From contig NZ_LMIS01000001.1 in assembly GCF_001428805.1 (NCBI RefSeq), forward strand, positions 924,586-988,585: a stretch of DNA of 64,000 nt, in the 5' to 3' direction. The translations under genes were made by a program, and so were the position numbers. The notes beneath the pieces are model-generated. The model had not been told where the DNA came from. It saw only the letters and a list, made by a program, of their open reading frames with translations, and made no database searches. This DNA is from Aeromicrobium sp. Root236. GTDB lineage: Bacteria > Actinomycetota > Actinomycetes > Propionibacteriales > Nocardioidaceae. Shown here one piece after another: positions 52,452 through 60,753 of this stretch (position 1 is its first letter; each line of letters opens with the position of its first letter).

Positions 52452-54188
52452 ATGGCTCTGTCTCGTCGCACCCTCATCCAGTCCAGCGTCGCAATCGGAG
52501 GGGCGGCGGTGCTGACCGACCTGTCGTTCTCCACGGCAGCGTGGGCCGTCACCGGTCAGCTCACCCCGGGCCACACGACCCTCGCCACCACCCTCGTGCG
52601 CGGGACGCCGGGTCCCGGTGGCTACGCCCCGGTCATCGTCCAGTCCGGCGAGCCGCACACCCTGCGCACCGACCTGGGCGGCACCGCGAACGACGCGCGT
52701 ACGACGACGCGTACGCCGATCCTCGCGTTCGCCCACATGACCGACGTGCACCTCGTCGACGCCCAGTCGCCCATGCGGCTGGAGTACGTCGACCGGTTCG
52801 AGGACAAGTACTCCCCCGGCGACCCCGTCATCGGCCTGCTCAGCTCGAGCTACCGAGCGCACGAGATGCTCACGCTGCACGTGGCCGAGGCGATGGTGCG
52901 CGCGATCAACAAGGTCAAGGACGCATCGCCCGTCAGTGGCACCCCGCTGGCGTTCGCGATCCAGACCGGCGACAACTCCGACAACTGCCAGTACAACGAG
53001 TTCCGCTGGAACATCGACATCATGGACGGCAAGAAGACGATCGTCCCCGACTCGGGCTCCAAGACGAAGTATGAAGGGACGTCCGACAACACCGCCGCCA
53101 ACTACGACGTCCACTACTGGCACCCGGACACTCCTCCGACGGGCAAGACGCCGGACCTCTACAAGTCGATGTTCGGCTTCCCGCAGGTGCCGGGACTGCT
53201 CGACGCGGCCCGCAAGCCGTTCACGTCCGAGGGGCTCAAGATGCCGTGGTACGCCGCGTTCGGCAACCACGACGGGCTCGTGCAGGGCAACTTCCCGCAC
53301 ACGCTTCCGCTCACCGTGCTGTCGACCGGTGCGCTCAAGGCCACGGCGATCCCGCCGGGCGTCTCGCAGGCCGACATCATCAAGACCGTCGGCTCCGCCG
53401 ACCCCAACGCGTTGGTCAGCACGATCGGACTGGCCTCCGTACGGCTCGTCTCGCCCGACGCCAACCGCCGGCAGGTCACCCGCTGGCAGGTCGTCCAGGA
53501 GCACTTCAAGACCACCGGCACCCCGGTCGGTCACGGGTTCAGTGCCGACAACAAGAAGAACGGCACGGCCTACTACGCGTTCGACAAGGGTGCCGTGCGC
53601 TGCATCGTGCTCGACACCGTCAACCCCAACGGTTACGACACGGGCTCGCTCGACAAGAACCAGATGACGTGGCTCACCGGCATGCTCGCCGCGTCCAAGA
53701 ACAAGTACGTCATGGTGTTCAGCCACCACACCTCCGGGACGATGGACAACTTCCTGGTCGGCACCGGCCTCGACCTGCAGCCCCGCGTACTCGGGCCCGC
53801 TGTCGTCAAGCTGCTGCTGGCCACGCCCAACGTCGTCGCGTGGGTCAACGGTCACACCCACGAGAACCAGGTCTGGTCGCACGCTCGCGCGGACGGCACC
53901 GGCGGATTCTGGGAGATCAACACGGCGTCGCACATCGACTTCCCGCAGCAGTCGCGCCTCATCGAGCTCGTCGACAACAACGACGGCACGCTGTCGATCT
54001 TCACCACGATGGTCGATCACGCGGGACCGCCGGCGTACGGAGGCGTGCTCAACAACCCCGTGGCGCTGGCCGGCCTGGCCCGCGAGCTGGCCATGAACGA
54101 TCCGCAGCAGCGCGACTCGGCGCAGCAGGGGACGCTGCTCGACCGCAACACCGAGCTGCTGCTGCCCAAGCCGACTCTGGTGGTCTAG
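52452..54188 (+). CDS. Tat-exported metallophosphoesterase (TIGR03767-type)
   Basis: A 578-residue exported phosphoesterase of the calcineurin-like fold. The signal sequence SRRTLIQSSVAIGGAAVL is twin-arginine type. Metal-binding motifs appear in order: TDVHLVD (about 97), GDNSDN (about 173), GNHDG (about 273), SHHTSG (about 425) and NGHTHEN (about 465). Long inserts between motifs are typical of this actinobacterial family. Substrate unknown; possibly a phosphodiester released outside the membrane. A Crp-type site precedes it and a hairpin follows. Confidence 0.9.
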   Translation: MALSRRTLIQSSVAIGGAAVLTDLSFSTAAWAVTGQLTPGHTTLATTLVRGTPGPGGYAPVIVQSGEPHTLRTDLGGTANDARTTTRTPILAFAHMTDVHLVDAQSPMRLEYVDRFEDKYSPGDPVIGLLSSSYRAHEMLTLHVAEAMVRAINKVKDASPVSGTPLAFAIQTGDNSDNCQYNEFRWNIDIMDGKKTIVPDSGSKTKYEGTSDNTAANYDVHYWHPDTPPTGKTPDLYKSMFGFPQVPGLLDAARKPFTSEGLKMPWYAAFGNHDGLVQGNFPHTLPLTVLSTGALKATAIPPGVSQADIIKTVGSADPNALVSTIGLASVRLVSPDANRRQVTRWQVVQEHFKTTGTPVGHGFSADNKKNGTAYYAFDKGAVRCIVLDTVNPNGYDTGSLDKNQMTWLTGMLAASKNKYVMVFSHHTSGTMDNFLVGTGLDLQPRVLGPAVVKLLLATPNVVAWVNGHTHENQVWSHARADGTGGFWEINTASHIDFPQQSRLIELVDNNDGTLSIFTTMVDHAGPPAYGGVLNNPVALAGLARELAMNDPQQRDSAQQGTLLDRNTELLLPKPTLVV

Positions 54189-54197
54189 CACCCACAC

Positions 54198-54254
54198 GAT
54201 CTGTGAAGCTGAAGGCGCTTAACGCTCGTTGAGACGCCTAGAACTTCACAAATC
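54198..54254. terminator. Hairpin between metallophosphoesterase gene and rlmN
   Basis: 20-nt arms 54198-54217 and 54235-54254 pair at 16 of 20 positions around a 17-nt loop, filling the 73-nt convergent gap. Two of the mismatches become G-U pairs in minus-strand RNA, so folding is better for the rlmN transcript. Confidence 0.6.
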
Positions 54255-54261
54255 GGGGCGG

Positions 54262-55389
54262 CTACTCCGCGGCGGCCAGCTGGCCGCAGGCACCGTCGAT
54301 GTCGCTGCCGCGGGTGTCGCGCACCGTCGTCGGGATGCCCTTGGCGATCAGCCGGCGGACGAACTCGCGCTCGTCCTCGGGCCGCGACGCGGTCCACATG
54401 GACCCCGGCGTCGGGTTGAGCGGGATCAGGTTGACGTGCACCCAGCCCCAGTCGCCGTACGACTGCAGGACGTCACCGAGCAGGTCGGCACGCCAGGCCT
54501 GGTCATTGATGTCCTTGATCATGGCGTACTCGATCGACACGCGGCGCTTGGTCTTCTGGGCGTACTGCCAGGCCGCCTCGACCGCCTCGTGCACGGACCA
54601 GCGGGTGTTGATCGGGACGAGCTCGTTGCGCAGCTCGTCGTCGGGCGCGTGCAACGACAGCGCCAGCGTGACGGGGATGCCCTCGTCGGCGAGCTGCTTC
54701 ATGCGCGGTACGAGGCCGACGGTGCTGACCGTGATGTTGCGCGCCGACATGCCGAGGCCGTCGGGCGCGGGCGCCACCATGCGGCGTACGGCGCCGATCA
54801 CGGCCTTGTAGTTGGCCATCGGCTCACCCATGCCCATGAACACGACGTTGGAGAGGCGACCGGGTCCGCCGGCGATCTCGCCGCGAGCCATCTTGCCTGC
54901 GGCGTCCTGGACCTGGTCGACGATCTCGGCGCAGCTCATGTTGCGCTCGAGGCCGCCCTGACCGGTGGCGCAGAACGGGCAGGCCATGCCGCAGCCGGCC
55001 TGGCTTGAGACGCAGATCGTGGCGCGGTCGGTGTAGCGCATCAGCACCGACTCGACGAGTGCTCCGTCGAAGAGCTTCCAGAGCGACTTGACCGTGGCGC
55101 CCTTGTCGGCCTCCATGGTGCGCACGGGGTTGAGCAGCGTGGGCAACAGCTCGGCGACGATGCGGTCGCGGCTGGCCGCGGGCAGGTCGGTCATGTTGGC
55201 CGGGTCGCGCTCGAGCCGGGAGTAGTAGTGGTTGGCGACCTGCTTGACCCGGAACGCCGGTTCGCCCAGCGTCTCGGCGACAGCCGTACGCTCTTCGGCC
55301 GTCAGGTCGGCCAGATGCCGCGGTGGCTTGACGCGGCCGCGCTTCTGCTCGAAGACGAGCGGCAGCGGGTTCGGGTTGACGGAGGACAC
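54262..55389 (-). CDS. rlmN: Dual-specificity rRNA/tRNA adenine-C2 methyltransferase RlmN
   Basis: Radical-SAM enzyme methylating A2503 of 23S rRNA and A37 of some tRNAs. The 375-residue protein has the radical-SAM cluster [21 protein letters not shown], and the C-terminal methylated-cysteine region ending in [12 protein letters not shown]. Start is GTG at 55389. It is divergent from the MarR gene with a 94-nt gap and convergent with the metallophosphoesterase gene. Confidence 0.97.
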   Translation of the reverse strand: MSSVNPNPLPLVFEQKRGRVKPPRHLADLTAEERTAVAETLGEPAFRVKQVANHYYSRLERDPANMTDLPAASRDRIVAELLPTLLNPVRTMEADKGATVKSLWKLFDGALVESVLMRYTDRATICVSSQAGCGMACPFCATGQGGLERNMSCAEIVDQVQDAAGKMARGEIAGGPGRLSNVVFMGMGEPMANYKAVIGAVRRMVAPAPDGLGMSARNITVSTVGLVPRMKQLADEGIPVTLALSLHAPDDELRNELVPINTRWSVHEAVEAAWQYAQKTKRRVSIEYAMIKDINDQAWRADLLGDVLQSYGDWGWVHVNLIPLNPTPGSMWTASRPEDEREFVRRLIAKGIPTTVRDTRGSDIDGACGQLAAAE

Positions 55390-55460
55390 GGCCCCATTCT
55401 CTCATTCGGGGCATGACTTCCCCGAATCGTTGCGACGGCGGACCGGGTTGCACAGATACT

Positions 55461-55485
55461 ACGGATCTGGATAATCTGGATCCGT
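55461..55485. promoter_or_regulatory. Candidate autoregulatory operator of the MarR gene
   Basis: Inverted repeat ACGGATC-N11-GATCCGT whose right arm runs into the GTG start at 55484. The centre contains a direct repeat TCTGGAT-AA-TCTGGAT. A bound dimer would block transcription start or initiation. Confidence 0.45.
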
Positions 55486-55894
55486 GGAAAGTGATTCGTT
55501 GTTGATCCTGCTGCAACGAGCGACGCACGTGACGTTGCAGGTGCTGGAGACCCATCTGTCCGGCCTCGGCCTCAAGGCGTCCGAGATGAACGTCCTGGCC
55601 AATCTCGCGGATGGCCGGCCACGGACGGTCTCAGAGCTGGCGGCGGCAGCCGGCGTACGCCCCACCACCTTGACGGGCGTCCTGGACCGGTTGGAGCAGA
55701 AGGGCCACCTGGTGCGCGAGACACGCGACGGCGACCGGCGCGCGGTGCAGGTGTCGTTGACCCCGGCGGGCGTCACTAGCTCGCGCCAGGTCCAGCGCGC
55801 GTTCGCAGCCCTGGAGGAGCGCGCACTCGAGGCTGTTCCTCCGGTAGCTGTCGAGCAGGCCCGTCGGGTCCTGACCGCTCTGGCGGAGTCATGA
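55484..55894 (+). CDS. MarR-family transcriptional regulator
   Basis: A 136-residue winged-helix repressor-type protein. The recognition region is TVSELAAAAGVRPTTLTGVL followed by DRLEQKGHLVRETRDGDRRA, the strongest MarR signature. GTG start at 55484. Its TGA overlaps the next gene by 4 nt, so regulator and downstream protein are coexpressed. An inverted repeat overlapping the start codon suggests autoregulation. Confidence 0.93.
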   Translation: MESDSLLILLQRATHVTLQVLETHLSGLGLKASEMNVLANLADGRPRTVSELAAAAGVRPTTLTGVLDRLEQKGHLVRETRDGDRRAVQVSLTPAGVTSSRQVQRAFAALEERALEAVPPVAVEQARRVLTALAES

Positions 55895-56307
55895 ACGAGG
55901 GCCGCGTCGACTTCGACGACCTGATGAACGACGTCATGGCCACGGCCGACCGGTTCGGCCACCGCGAGCACGTACGGCTGACGTGGCTCGCCGTCCGCCG
56001 ATGCGGGACGGCCGCCGCCGTCGACCTGATCGGCGAGGGCATCCAGCGGACTGCTCGCTATGCCGGTGCGCCGCAGAAGTACAACGCGACGGTCAGCAGG
56101 GCGTGGGTCGAGCTGACCTCGCACCACATGCGCGAAGCGCCTGATGAGTCGTTCGAGCAGCTCGTCGAGCGCAACCCGGGACTGCTCGACAAGCGACTGC
56201 TGACGCGCTTCTATCACCCTCGGACCCTCGCGTCGCCGCCCGCGCGACAGGGTTGGGTCGAGCCCGATCGTCACCCGTTCCCGGAGCCGCCTGACGCCTC
56301 CGACTGA
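55891..56307 (+). CDS. Conserved protein of unknown function, MarR-coupled
   Basis: A 138-residue soluble protein. I recall a widespread unannotated family with the same spacing of motifs: an N-terminal FGHREHVRLTWLAVRR (His-rich helix), PQKYNATVSRAWVEL, LLDKRLLTRFY and a final QGWVEPDRHPFPEP. Several conserved His could bind metal, but that is inference and no enzyme activity is known to me. It is translationally coupled to the MarR gene and convergent with the metallopeptidase, with 3 nt between stops. Confidence 0.75.
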   Translation: MNEGRVDFDDLMNDVMATADRFGHREHVRLTWLAVRRCGTAAAVDLIGEGIQRTARYAGAPQKYNATVSRAWVELTSHHMREAPDESFEQLVERNPGLLDKRLLTRFYHPRTLASPPARQGWVEPDRHPFPEPPDASD

Positions 56308-56310
56308 CGG

Positions 56311-57294
56311 CTACGAGCGAGCAAGCCGGGCGACGAAGTCGAGCTTGTCGAGCACGGGTGGCGGGATGACGAACGGGTAGAGCGGGTCCTTGCCCATGCT
56401 GCGGTTGATCTGGTTGAGCGCGATGCTCAGCGGGACCCACACGCCGGTCACGAGGTCGCGGAACGACGAGAACTGCTTGGGCGACGCCACCGTGGCCAGC
56501 CCGTACGCCGAGGCGGTCTCGACCGTGTCGCAGATGTGCAGGTAGTGCGCGAACGTCTCGGCGAAGTCCTCCCACGGGTGCATCGTGGCGTACTGGCTGA
56601 TGAACTCGTCCTGCCAACCCGTCGGCGCCCCCTGGCCGTAGTGGCGGTCGACCGCCTCGGCGTAGCTGGCGCGCTCGTCGCCGAACAGCCCGCGGAACTC
56701 CTCGAGCAGATCGCCGGTGACCAGCTGCTGCCAGTAGAAGTGCCCGATCTCGTGCCGGAAGTGCCCGAGCATCGTCCGGTACGGCTCGTCCATCGACACG
56801 CGCAGCTGCTCGCGGTGCACGTCGTTGCTCTCCGCGAGGTCCAGCGTGATGATGCCGTCGGCGTGACCGATGGTGACCTTCTCGTTGACGCTCGAGAGCA
56901 GGTCGAACGCCAGGCCCCTCTCGGGGTCCTCCCGCCGGGTCGGGATCGGGAATCCGAGGTCATCGAGCTCGACGATCAGGCGACGCTTGGCGCTCTCGGC
57001 GATCGGATACTCCGACAGCCCCTTGACGTCGTCGTCGGATGGCCGGGTGCGCGTGAGCTCGCAGCTGAAGCACCGCCCGCCAGGCGCGTCCGCCAGCCAC
57101 GTGCACCCGGAAAGGCCGGCATTGGCGCACACGTGCCAGACCCGCCCGGACGCATCGACGTACTGGCCGTGCTCGTCGACCGGCACGATCGCCTTCTCGT
57201 CGCGGGAGAAGCCGAGGCGGGTGCCGCACTGCACACAGCTCGAGTTGCCGAAGTAGAGCGCATTGCCGCAGACCCGGCAGGAGAAGGCCTTCAC
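56311..57294 (-). CDS. Zinc-ribbon putative metallopeptidase (Peptidase_Mx-like)
   Basis: A 327-residue protein. The N terminus has two Cys-rich zinc ribbons (C6, C9, C20, C23 and C56, C64, C75, C78). The central domain carries the gluzincin/metzincin-like motif HEIGHFYW (H181, E182, H185), and a later HPWEDFAETFAHYLHI supplies likely further ligands. This matches the putative zinc-binding metallopeptidase family (PF15887 type). It begins 13 nt after the transglutaminase gene and is the last gene of the probable operon with the ATP-grasp/Alpha-E protein. Confidence 0.87.
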   Translation of the reverse strand: MKAFSCRVCGNALYFGNSSCVQCGTRLGFSRDEKAIVPVDEHGQYVDASGRVWHVCANAGLSGCTWLADAPGGRCFSCELTRTRPSDDDVKGLSEYPIAESAKRRLIVELDDLGFPIPTRREDPERGLAFDLLSSVNEKVTIGHADGIITLDLAESNDVHREQLRVSMDEPYRTMLGHFRHEIGHFYWQQLVTGDLLEEFRGLFGDERASYAEAVDRHYGQGAPTGWQDEFISQYATMHPWEDFAETFAHYLHICDTVETASAYGLATVASPKQFSSFRDLVTGVWVPLSIALNQINRSMGKDPLYPFVIPPPVLDKLDFVARLARS

Positions 57295-57307
57295 AGGCTC
57301 AATCCTG

Positions 57308-58198
57308 TCAGGGTTGCGAGAGTTCGCTGAGTGGCGCGACGTCGACCTCGACCGTGAGGGTCGACTTCTTGGCCTCGGTGAAGATCACGCCCTTGACCGG
57401 CGGCACGTCGGCGTAGTCGCGGCCCCACGCGACCGTCACGTAGCGATCGTCGGCCCAGTGGTCGTTCGTGGGATCGACCGCGAGCCAACCACCGTCGGGG
57501 ATCCACACCGCGGCCCAGGCATGCGTCGCGTCGGCGCCGACCAGGCGCTCCTTGCCAGGAGGCGGCGTGGTCGCCAGGTAGCCGCTGACGTAGCGCACCG
57601 CGAGGCCGTGCGTGCGCAGGCAGGCGAGCGTGAGGTGGGCGAAGTCCTGGCAGACCCCAGCCCGCTTGTCGAAGATGTCGTCGACCGTCGAGCTGACCGT
57701 GGTCGCGGTCTTGTCGTAGGTGAAGTCGGCGTGGATCCGGTGCATCAGGTCGGTCACGGCCTCGCCGACGGGCCGCCCGGGGGTCAGCGACTCCGCCGCG
57801 TACGCGCTGGCCGCGGCGGTCTGGTCGGCAAGCGAGGAGGAGAGAGCGAAGTCCTGGGCCCGCCACGCGTCCGCGACGTCGGAGCGGTGCATCGGACGGG
57901 CCGACTCCCAAGGAACGGCGAGCGCCTCGGCGTCGTACGCCGGGGTGTCCACCTCGACCTGACTGGTCGCGAGGATGTCGAGGACACGGTGCGGCGAGGT
58001 CACCTGGAAGTAGGTCGCGGAGTTGCCGTAGTAGTCGAGGTCGGTCGACGAGTCGTCGGTCGACGGGTCGAGCACCAGCTCGTGCGAGACGACTCGCTGC
58101 CACGGCAGGTCCCGCGGCACGAGGTAGGCGATGCCGAGGCTGTCGCTGACGTCCTCGTCGTACGAGTACGTCGTCCGGTGCGACACGCGATACCTCAT
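57308..58198 (-). CDS. Transglutaminase-like cysteine protease with bacterial N-terminal domain
   Basis: A 296-residue cytosolic protein: N-terminal beta-domain (MRYRVSHRTTYSYDEDVSDS, residues 1-~90) followed by a transglutaminase-like core. The catalytic triad is visible as C183 (AGVCQDFAHL), H226 (DATHAWAAVW) and D242 (VDPTNDHW). Such proteins are predicted peptidases or amide-bond hydrolases linked to circularly permuted ATP-grasp/Alpha-E genes. The ATG at 58198 is the canonical start and lies inside a perfect 19-bp inverted repeat. Confidence 0.93.
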   Translation of the reverse strand: MRYRVSHRTTYSYDEDVSDSLGIAYLVPRDLPWQRVVSHELVLDPSTDDSSTDLDYYGNSATYFQVTSPHRVLDILATSQVEVDTPAYDAEALAVPWESARPMHRSDVADAWRAQDFALSSSLADQTAAASAYAAESLTPGRPVGEAVTDLMHRIHADFTYDKTATTVSSTVDDIFDKRAGVCQDFAHLTLACLRTHGLAVRYVSGYLATTPPPGKERLVGADATHAWAAVWIPDGGWLAVDPTNDHWADDRYVTVAWGRDYADVPPVKGVIFTEAKKSTLTVEVDVAPLSELSQP

Positions 58199-58244
58199 CC
58201 CGTCATCTCCGTAGAAGACCCACGATACGGAGATGACGGGATGA
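58195..58244 (-). promoter_or_regulatory. Perfect inverted repeat over the transglutaminase start
   Basis: Perfect 19-bp arms 58195-58213 and 58226-58244 with a 12-nt loop. In minus-strand RNA the second arm contains GGAGATGACGGG followed by the AUG, so both ribosome binding site and start codon are base-paired. It could be a terminator between the two genes or a translational switch. Confidence 0.7.
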
Positions 58245-58257
58245 CCACCTTGATTGC

Positions 58258-58276
58258 TCGCTCGCTGCGCTCGCTC
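58258..58276. repeat. Dispersed GC-rich element, copy 3
   Basis: TCGCTCGCTGCGCTCGCTC, identical to the element at 51127-51146 apart from one missing G. It lies in the 82-nt gap between the ATP-grasp/Alpha-E gene and the transglutaminase gene, next to the 19-bp inverted repeat. Confidence 0.55.
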
Positions 58277-58280
58277 GTGA

Positions 58281-60734
58281 TCACTCGGTCACCGTCGCGA
58301 AGCCGAAGGAACGCGGCGCCGGTCCGGCGGCGAAGTGCAGCTCCGCGACGGCGTCGGCGAAGCGGGTCAGCTGCGCGACGTAGCCGTCGAGGAATCGTTC
58401 GAGGTTGGGCCGGTTCTCACCCGCGATCGCGGTCAGGGCCGCGATGTCAGCGCGGTCGAGCTCGTCGGCGAGGTCGTCGAGCAGCCGCTCGGGCCGAGTC
58501 GTGCCGGTCGACCCGGGCATCACCGCCAGGTGCTCGCGCAGCTCGCCGATGCCGAACGCCAACGAGCGTGGGTTGTCGGGGTCGGCCAGCAACAGCTCGA
58601 GGACACCCGGCAGCCGTACGTAGCCGCGGTAGCGCATGCGGTGCGTGACGGCACTCTCGGCTGCCGACAGCACGGCGGTGTTGAGGTCCCGGTCCACGTC
58701 GATCCCCCGCCGCACCGTGGTGGTCGAGCGCAGCAGGTGGCACAGCTGAAGGCCCCGCTCGACTGCCCGACCCGTGCCGATCATGCGCCAGCCCGGATCG
58801 CGGATCATGTTGGCCGTGACGCCCTGCAGCGACAGGATCCCGGTCAGCATGCGCCCGGCGCTCTCGGCAACTTGATGGCTGTAGTGATAGCTCCGCAGGG
58901 CAGCTGCAGCGCGATCGGTCGAGCTGAACGCCTGCCAGGTGTCTGGCGAGAGCTGATCGCGCACGCTCTGGGCGGCATCGCGCAACGCACTGATCGACTG
59001 GGCGACGGAGCCGGGTCGATGGGCGTCGAGCAGCAACGACCGGAAGTCCTCGTCGAGCCGGTCGGGCCCGTACGGTGATCCGCTGAGCCGGCCGATCGCG
59101 CCCATCAGCACCGCGAGGCTCGCCCCGCCCGCGGACTGCGGGCGCGACCGGAAGTCCTCGGCGCTCGCGTGGGCGGTCAGCACGAGGCGCAGCATGTCCT
59201 CGGCCCGCTCGGCGTAGCGGCCGAACCAGAACATGTCCTCGAGCACCCGCGGCACCATGGCAGCAGGCGCGCGCACGTTCGTCAGCGGCAGCACGTCCGT
59301 CAACCCTTGGTCTGGGTCCTCCGGCTTGTCCTTGAGCACCCAGACGTCCTTGCTCGACGCCGGCCGGCCCGACTCGAAGACGTTCGCGAGGCCGCCGATC
59401 AGCGGTCGATAGGTCGAGCCGTAGCGCAACGTGAACGTCCGCAGCGTCAGGACCTGCGGGCGTACGCCGCGGGCGTCGAGAGTCGGAGACTGCGACAGCG
59501 CGAGCGGCTCCTGGCCGACGTAGCGGTGCGGCTCGGCGAGGATCGCGGCTCGCAGCTCGTCGCTCGGCCGGACCAGCTCGGTGGGCTGGTCGATCGATCG
59601 CACGACGAGATCGTCGAGGTTGTCGAGCACGTACGCCTGGGAGCGCGGGTCGCCGGTCCAATAGGTCTGCACCGAGGGCAGCCGCAGGGGCTCGTCAAGC
59701 AACATCTCGCACATCGCCGACAGGAACGGCAGCAGACCGGGATTCTCGAGCACGCCTGAGCCCAGGCCGTTCACGACGCGGACCGTGCCGCGCCGCACGG
59801 CCTCCGAGAGCCCGGCGACGCCGAGCTGGGAGTTCTTGCGCAGCTCGAGCGCATCGCTCCACGCCGCGTCGACCCGCCGCAGGATCACGTCGACCCGCTC
59901 GAGGCGGCCGAAGACCCGCATCCAGACCGCACCCTCGCGCATCACCAGGTCGCTGCCCTCGACGAGCGGGAAGCCGAGGCTCGACGCGACGAACGCCTGG
60001 TCGTACGCGGTCTCGGAGTGCGTGCCGGGCGAGAGCACCACGACGCGTGGGTTGGGGCTGCTGCCGGGCGCCGAGTCGATCAACGTCGACCTCAGTGCCT
60101 GGAAGAACGGCGCCATGCGGTGCAGGCCGGCCTGGCGATACATCTCCGGCATGACGCGTGAGATGACCCGGCGGTTCTCCATCGCGAAGCCGATGCCCGA
60201 CGGCGCCTGGGCCCGGTCGGCGAGCACCTGCCACTCCCCTGCCGCGTTGCGGCCCAGATCGGCGGCGGCCAGGAGCAGGGGCTGCGGATCGGCGGCCGAC
60301 GCCCGCGCCGCCACGCGGAGGAACCCCTCGTGCCCGAACACGATCGACGGCGGCAGGACACCGGACGACAACAACCGCTGCGGGCCGTAGAGGTCGACCA
60401 GGATCGCGTTGAGCAGCTCCGTACGTTGTGCCAGCCCGATCTCGAGCTGGGCCCACTCCGCCGCGTCGATGATCAGCGGGATCGGGTCGAGCCGCCAGGG
60501 GCCCGGCTCGTCCTCGGGCGGCGTGTAGGTCACGCCGTCGTTGGCCAGGAACCGCTCGATGTCACCGCCCACCCGGCGCAGGTCCGAGTCGGTGAGCTGG
60601 ACGGCGGTCTCGGCCAGCAGCTTCCAGGCCGGACGCAGCGAGCCGTCCGGACCGACGACCTCGTCGTATCGTGCCGGGTCGCCGGTCAGCGTGGGCTGCG
60701 TGACCGCCGCGGAGTAGTCCCGCAACGCAGTCAT
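58281..60734 (-). CDS. Fused circularly permuted ATP-grasp and Alpha-E protein
   Basis: An 817-residue two-part protein. Residues 1-~480 match the circularly permuted ATP-grasp family (DUF404/DUF407): GHEGFLRVAARA, VLADRAQAPSGIGFAMENRR, VVVLSPGTHSETAYDQAFVA and VNGLGSGVLENPGLLPFLS. Residues ~492-805 match the helical Alpha-E domain (DUF403): VPRVLEDMFWFGRYAERAED. In many genomes these are separate neighbouring genes. Comparative genomics predicts ATP-dependent peptide-bond-forming ligases. ATG start at 60734, 19 nt downstream of the cdsA stop; first gene before the transglutaminase and metallopeptidase genes. Confidence 0.93.
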   Translation of the reverse strand: MTALRDYSAAVTQPTLTGDPARYDEVVGPDGSLRPAWKLLAETAVQLTDSDLRRVGGDIERFLANDGVTYTPPEDEPGPWRLDPIPLIIDAAEWAQLEIGLAQRTELLNAILVDLYGPQRLLSSGVLPPSIVFGHEGFLRVAARASAADPQPLLLAAADLGRNAAGEWQVLADRAQAPSGIGFAMENRRVISRVMPEMYRQAGLHRMAPFFQALRSTLIDSAPGSSPNPRVVVLSPGTHSETAYDQAFVASSLGFPLVEGSDLVMREGAVWMRVFGRLERVDVILRRVDAAWSDALELRKNSQLGVAGLSEAVRRGTVRVVNGLGSGVLENPGLLPFLSAMCEMLLDEPLRLPSVQTYWTGDPRSQAYVLDNLDDLVVRSIDQPTELVRPSDELRAAILAEPHRYVGQEPLALSQSPTLDARGVRPQVLTLRTFTLRYGSTYRPLIGGLANVFESGRPASSKDVWVLKDKPEDPDQGLTDVLPLTNVRAPAAMVPRVLEDMFWFGRYAERAEDMLRLVLTAHASAEDFRSRPQSAGGASLAVLMGAIGRLSGSPYGPDRLDEDFRSLLLDAHRPGSVAQSISALRDAAQSVRDQLSPDTWQAFSSTDRAAAALRSYHYSHQVAESAGRMLTGILSLQGVTANMIRDPGWRMIGTGRAVERGLQLCHLLRSTTTVRRGIDVDRDLNTAVLSAAESAVTHRMRYRGYVRLPGVLELLLADPDNPRSLAFGIGELREHLAVMPGSTGTTRPERLLDDLADELDRADIAALTAIAGENRPNLERFLDGYVAQLTRFADAVAELHFAAGPAPRSFGFATVTE

Positions 60735-60753
60735 CGGCGGACCGCCGACATGA

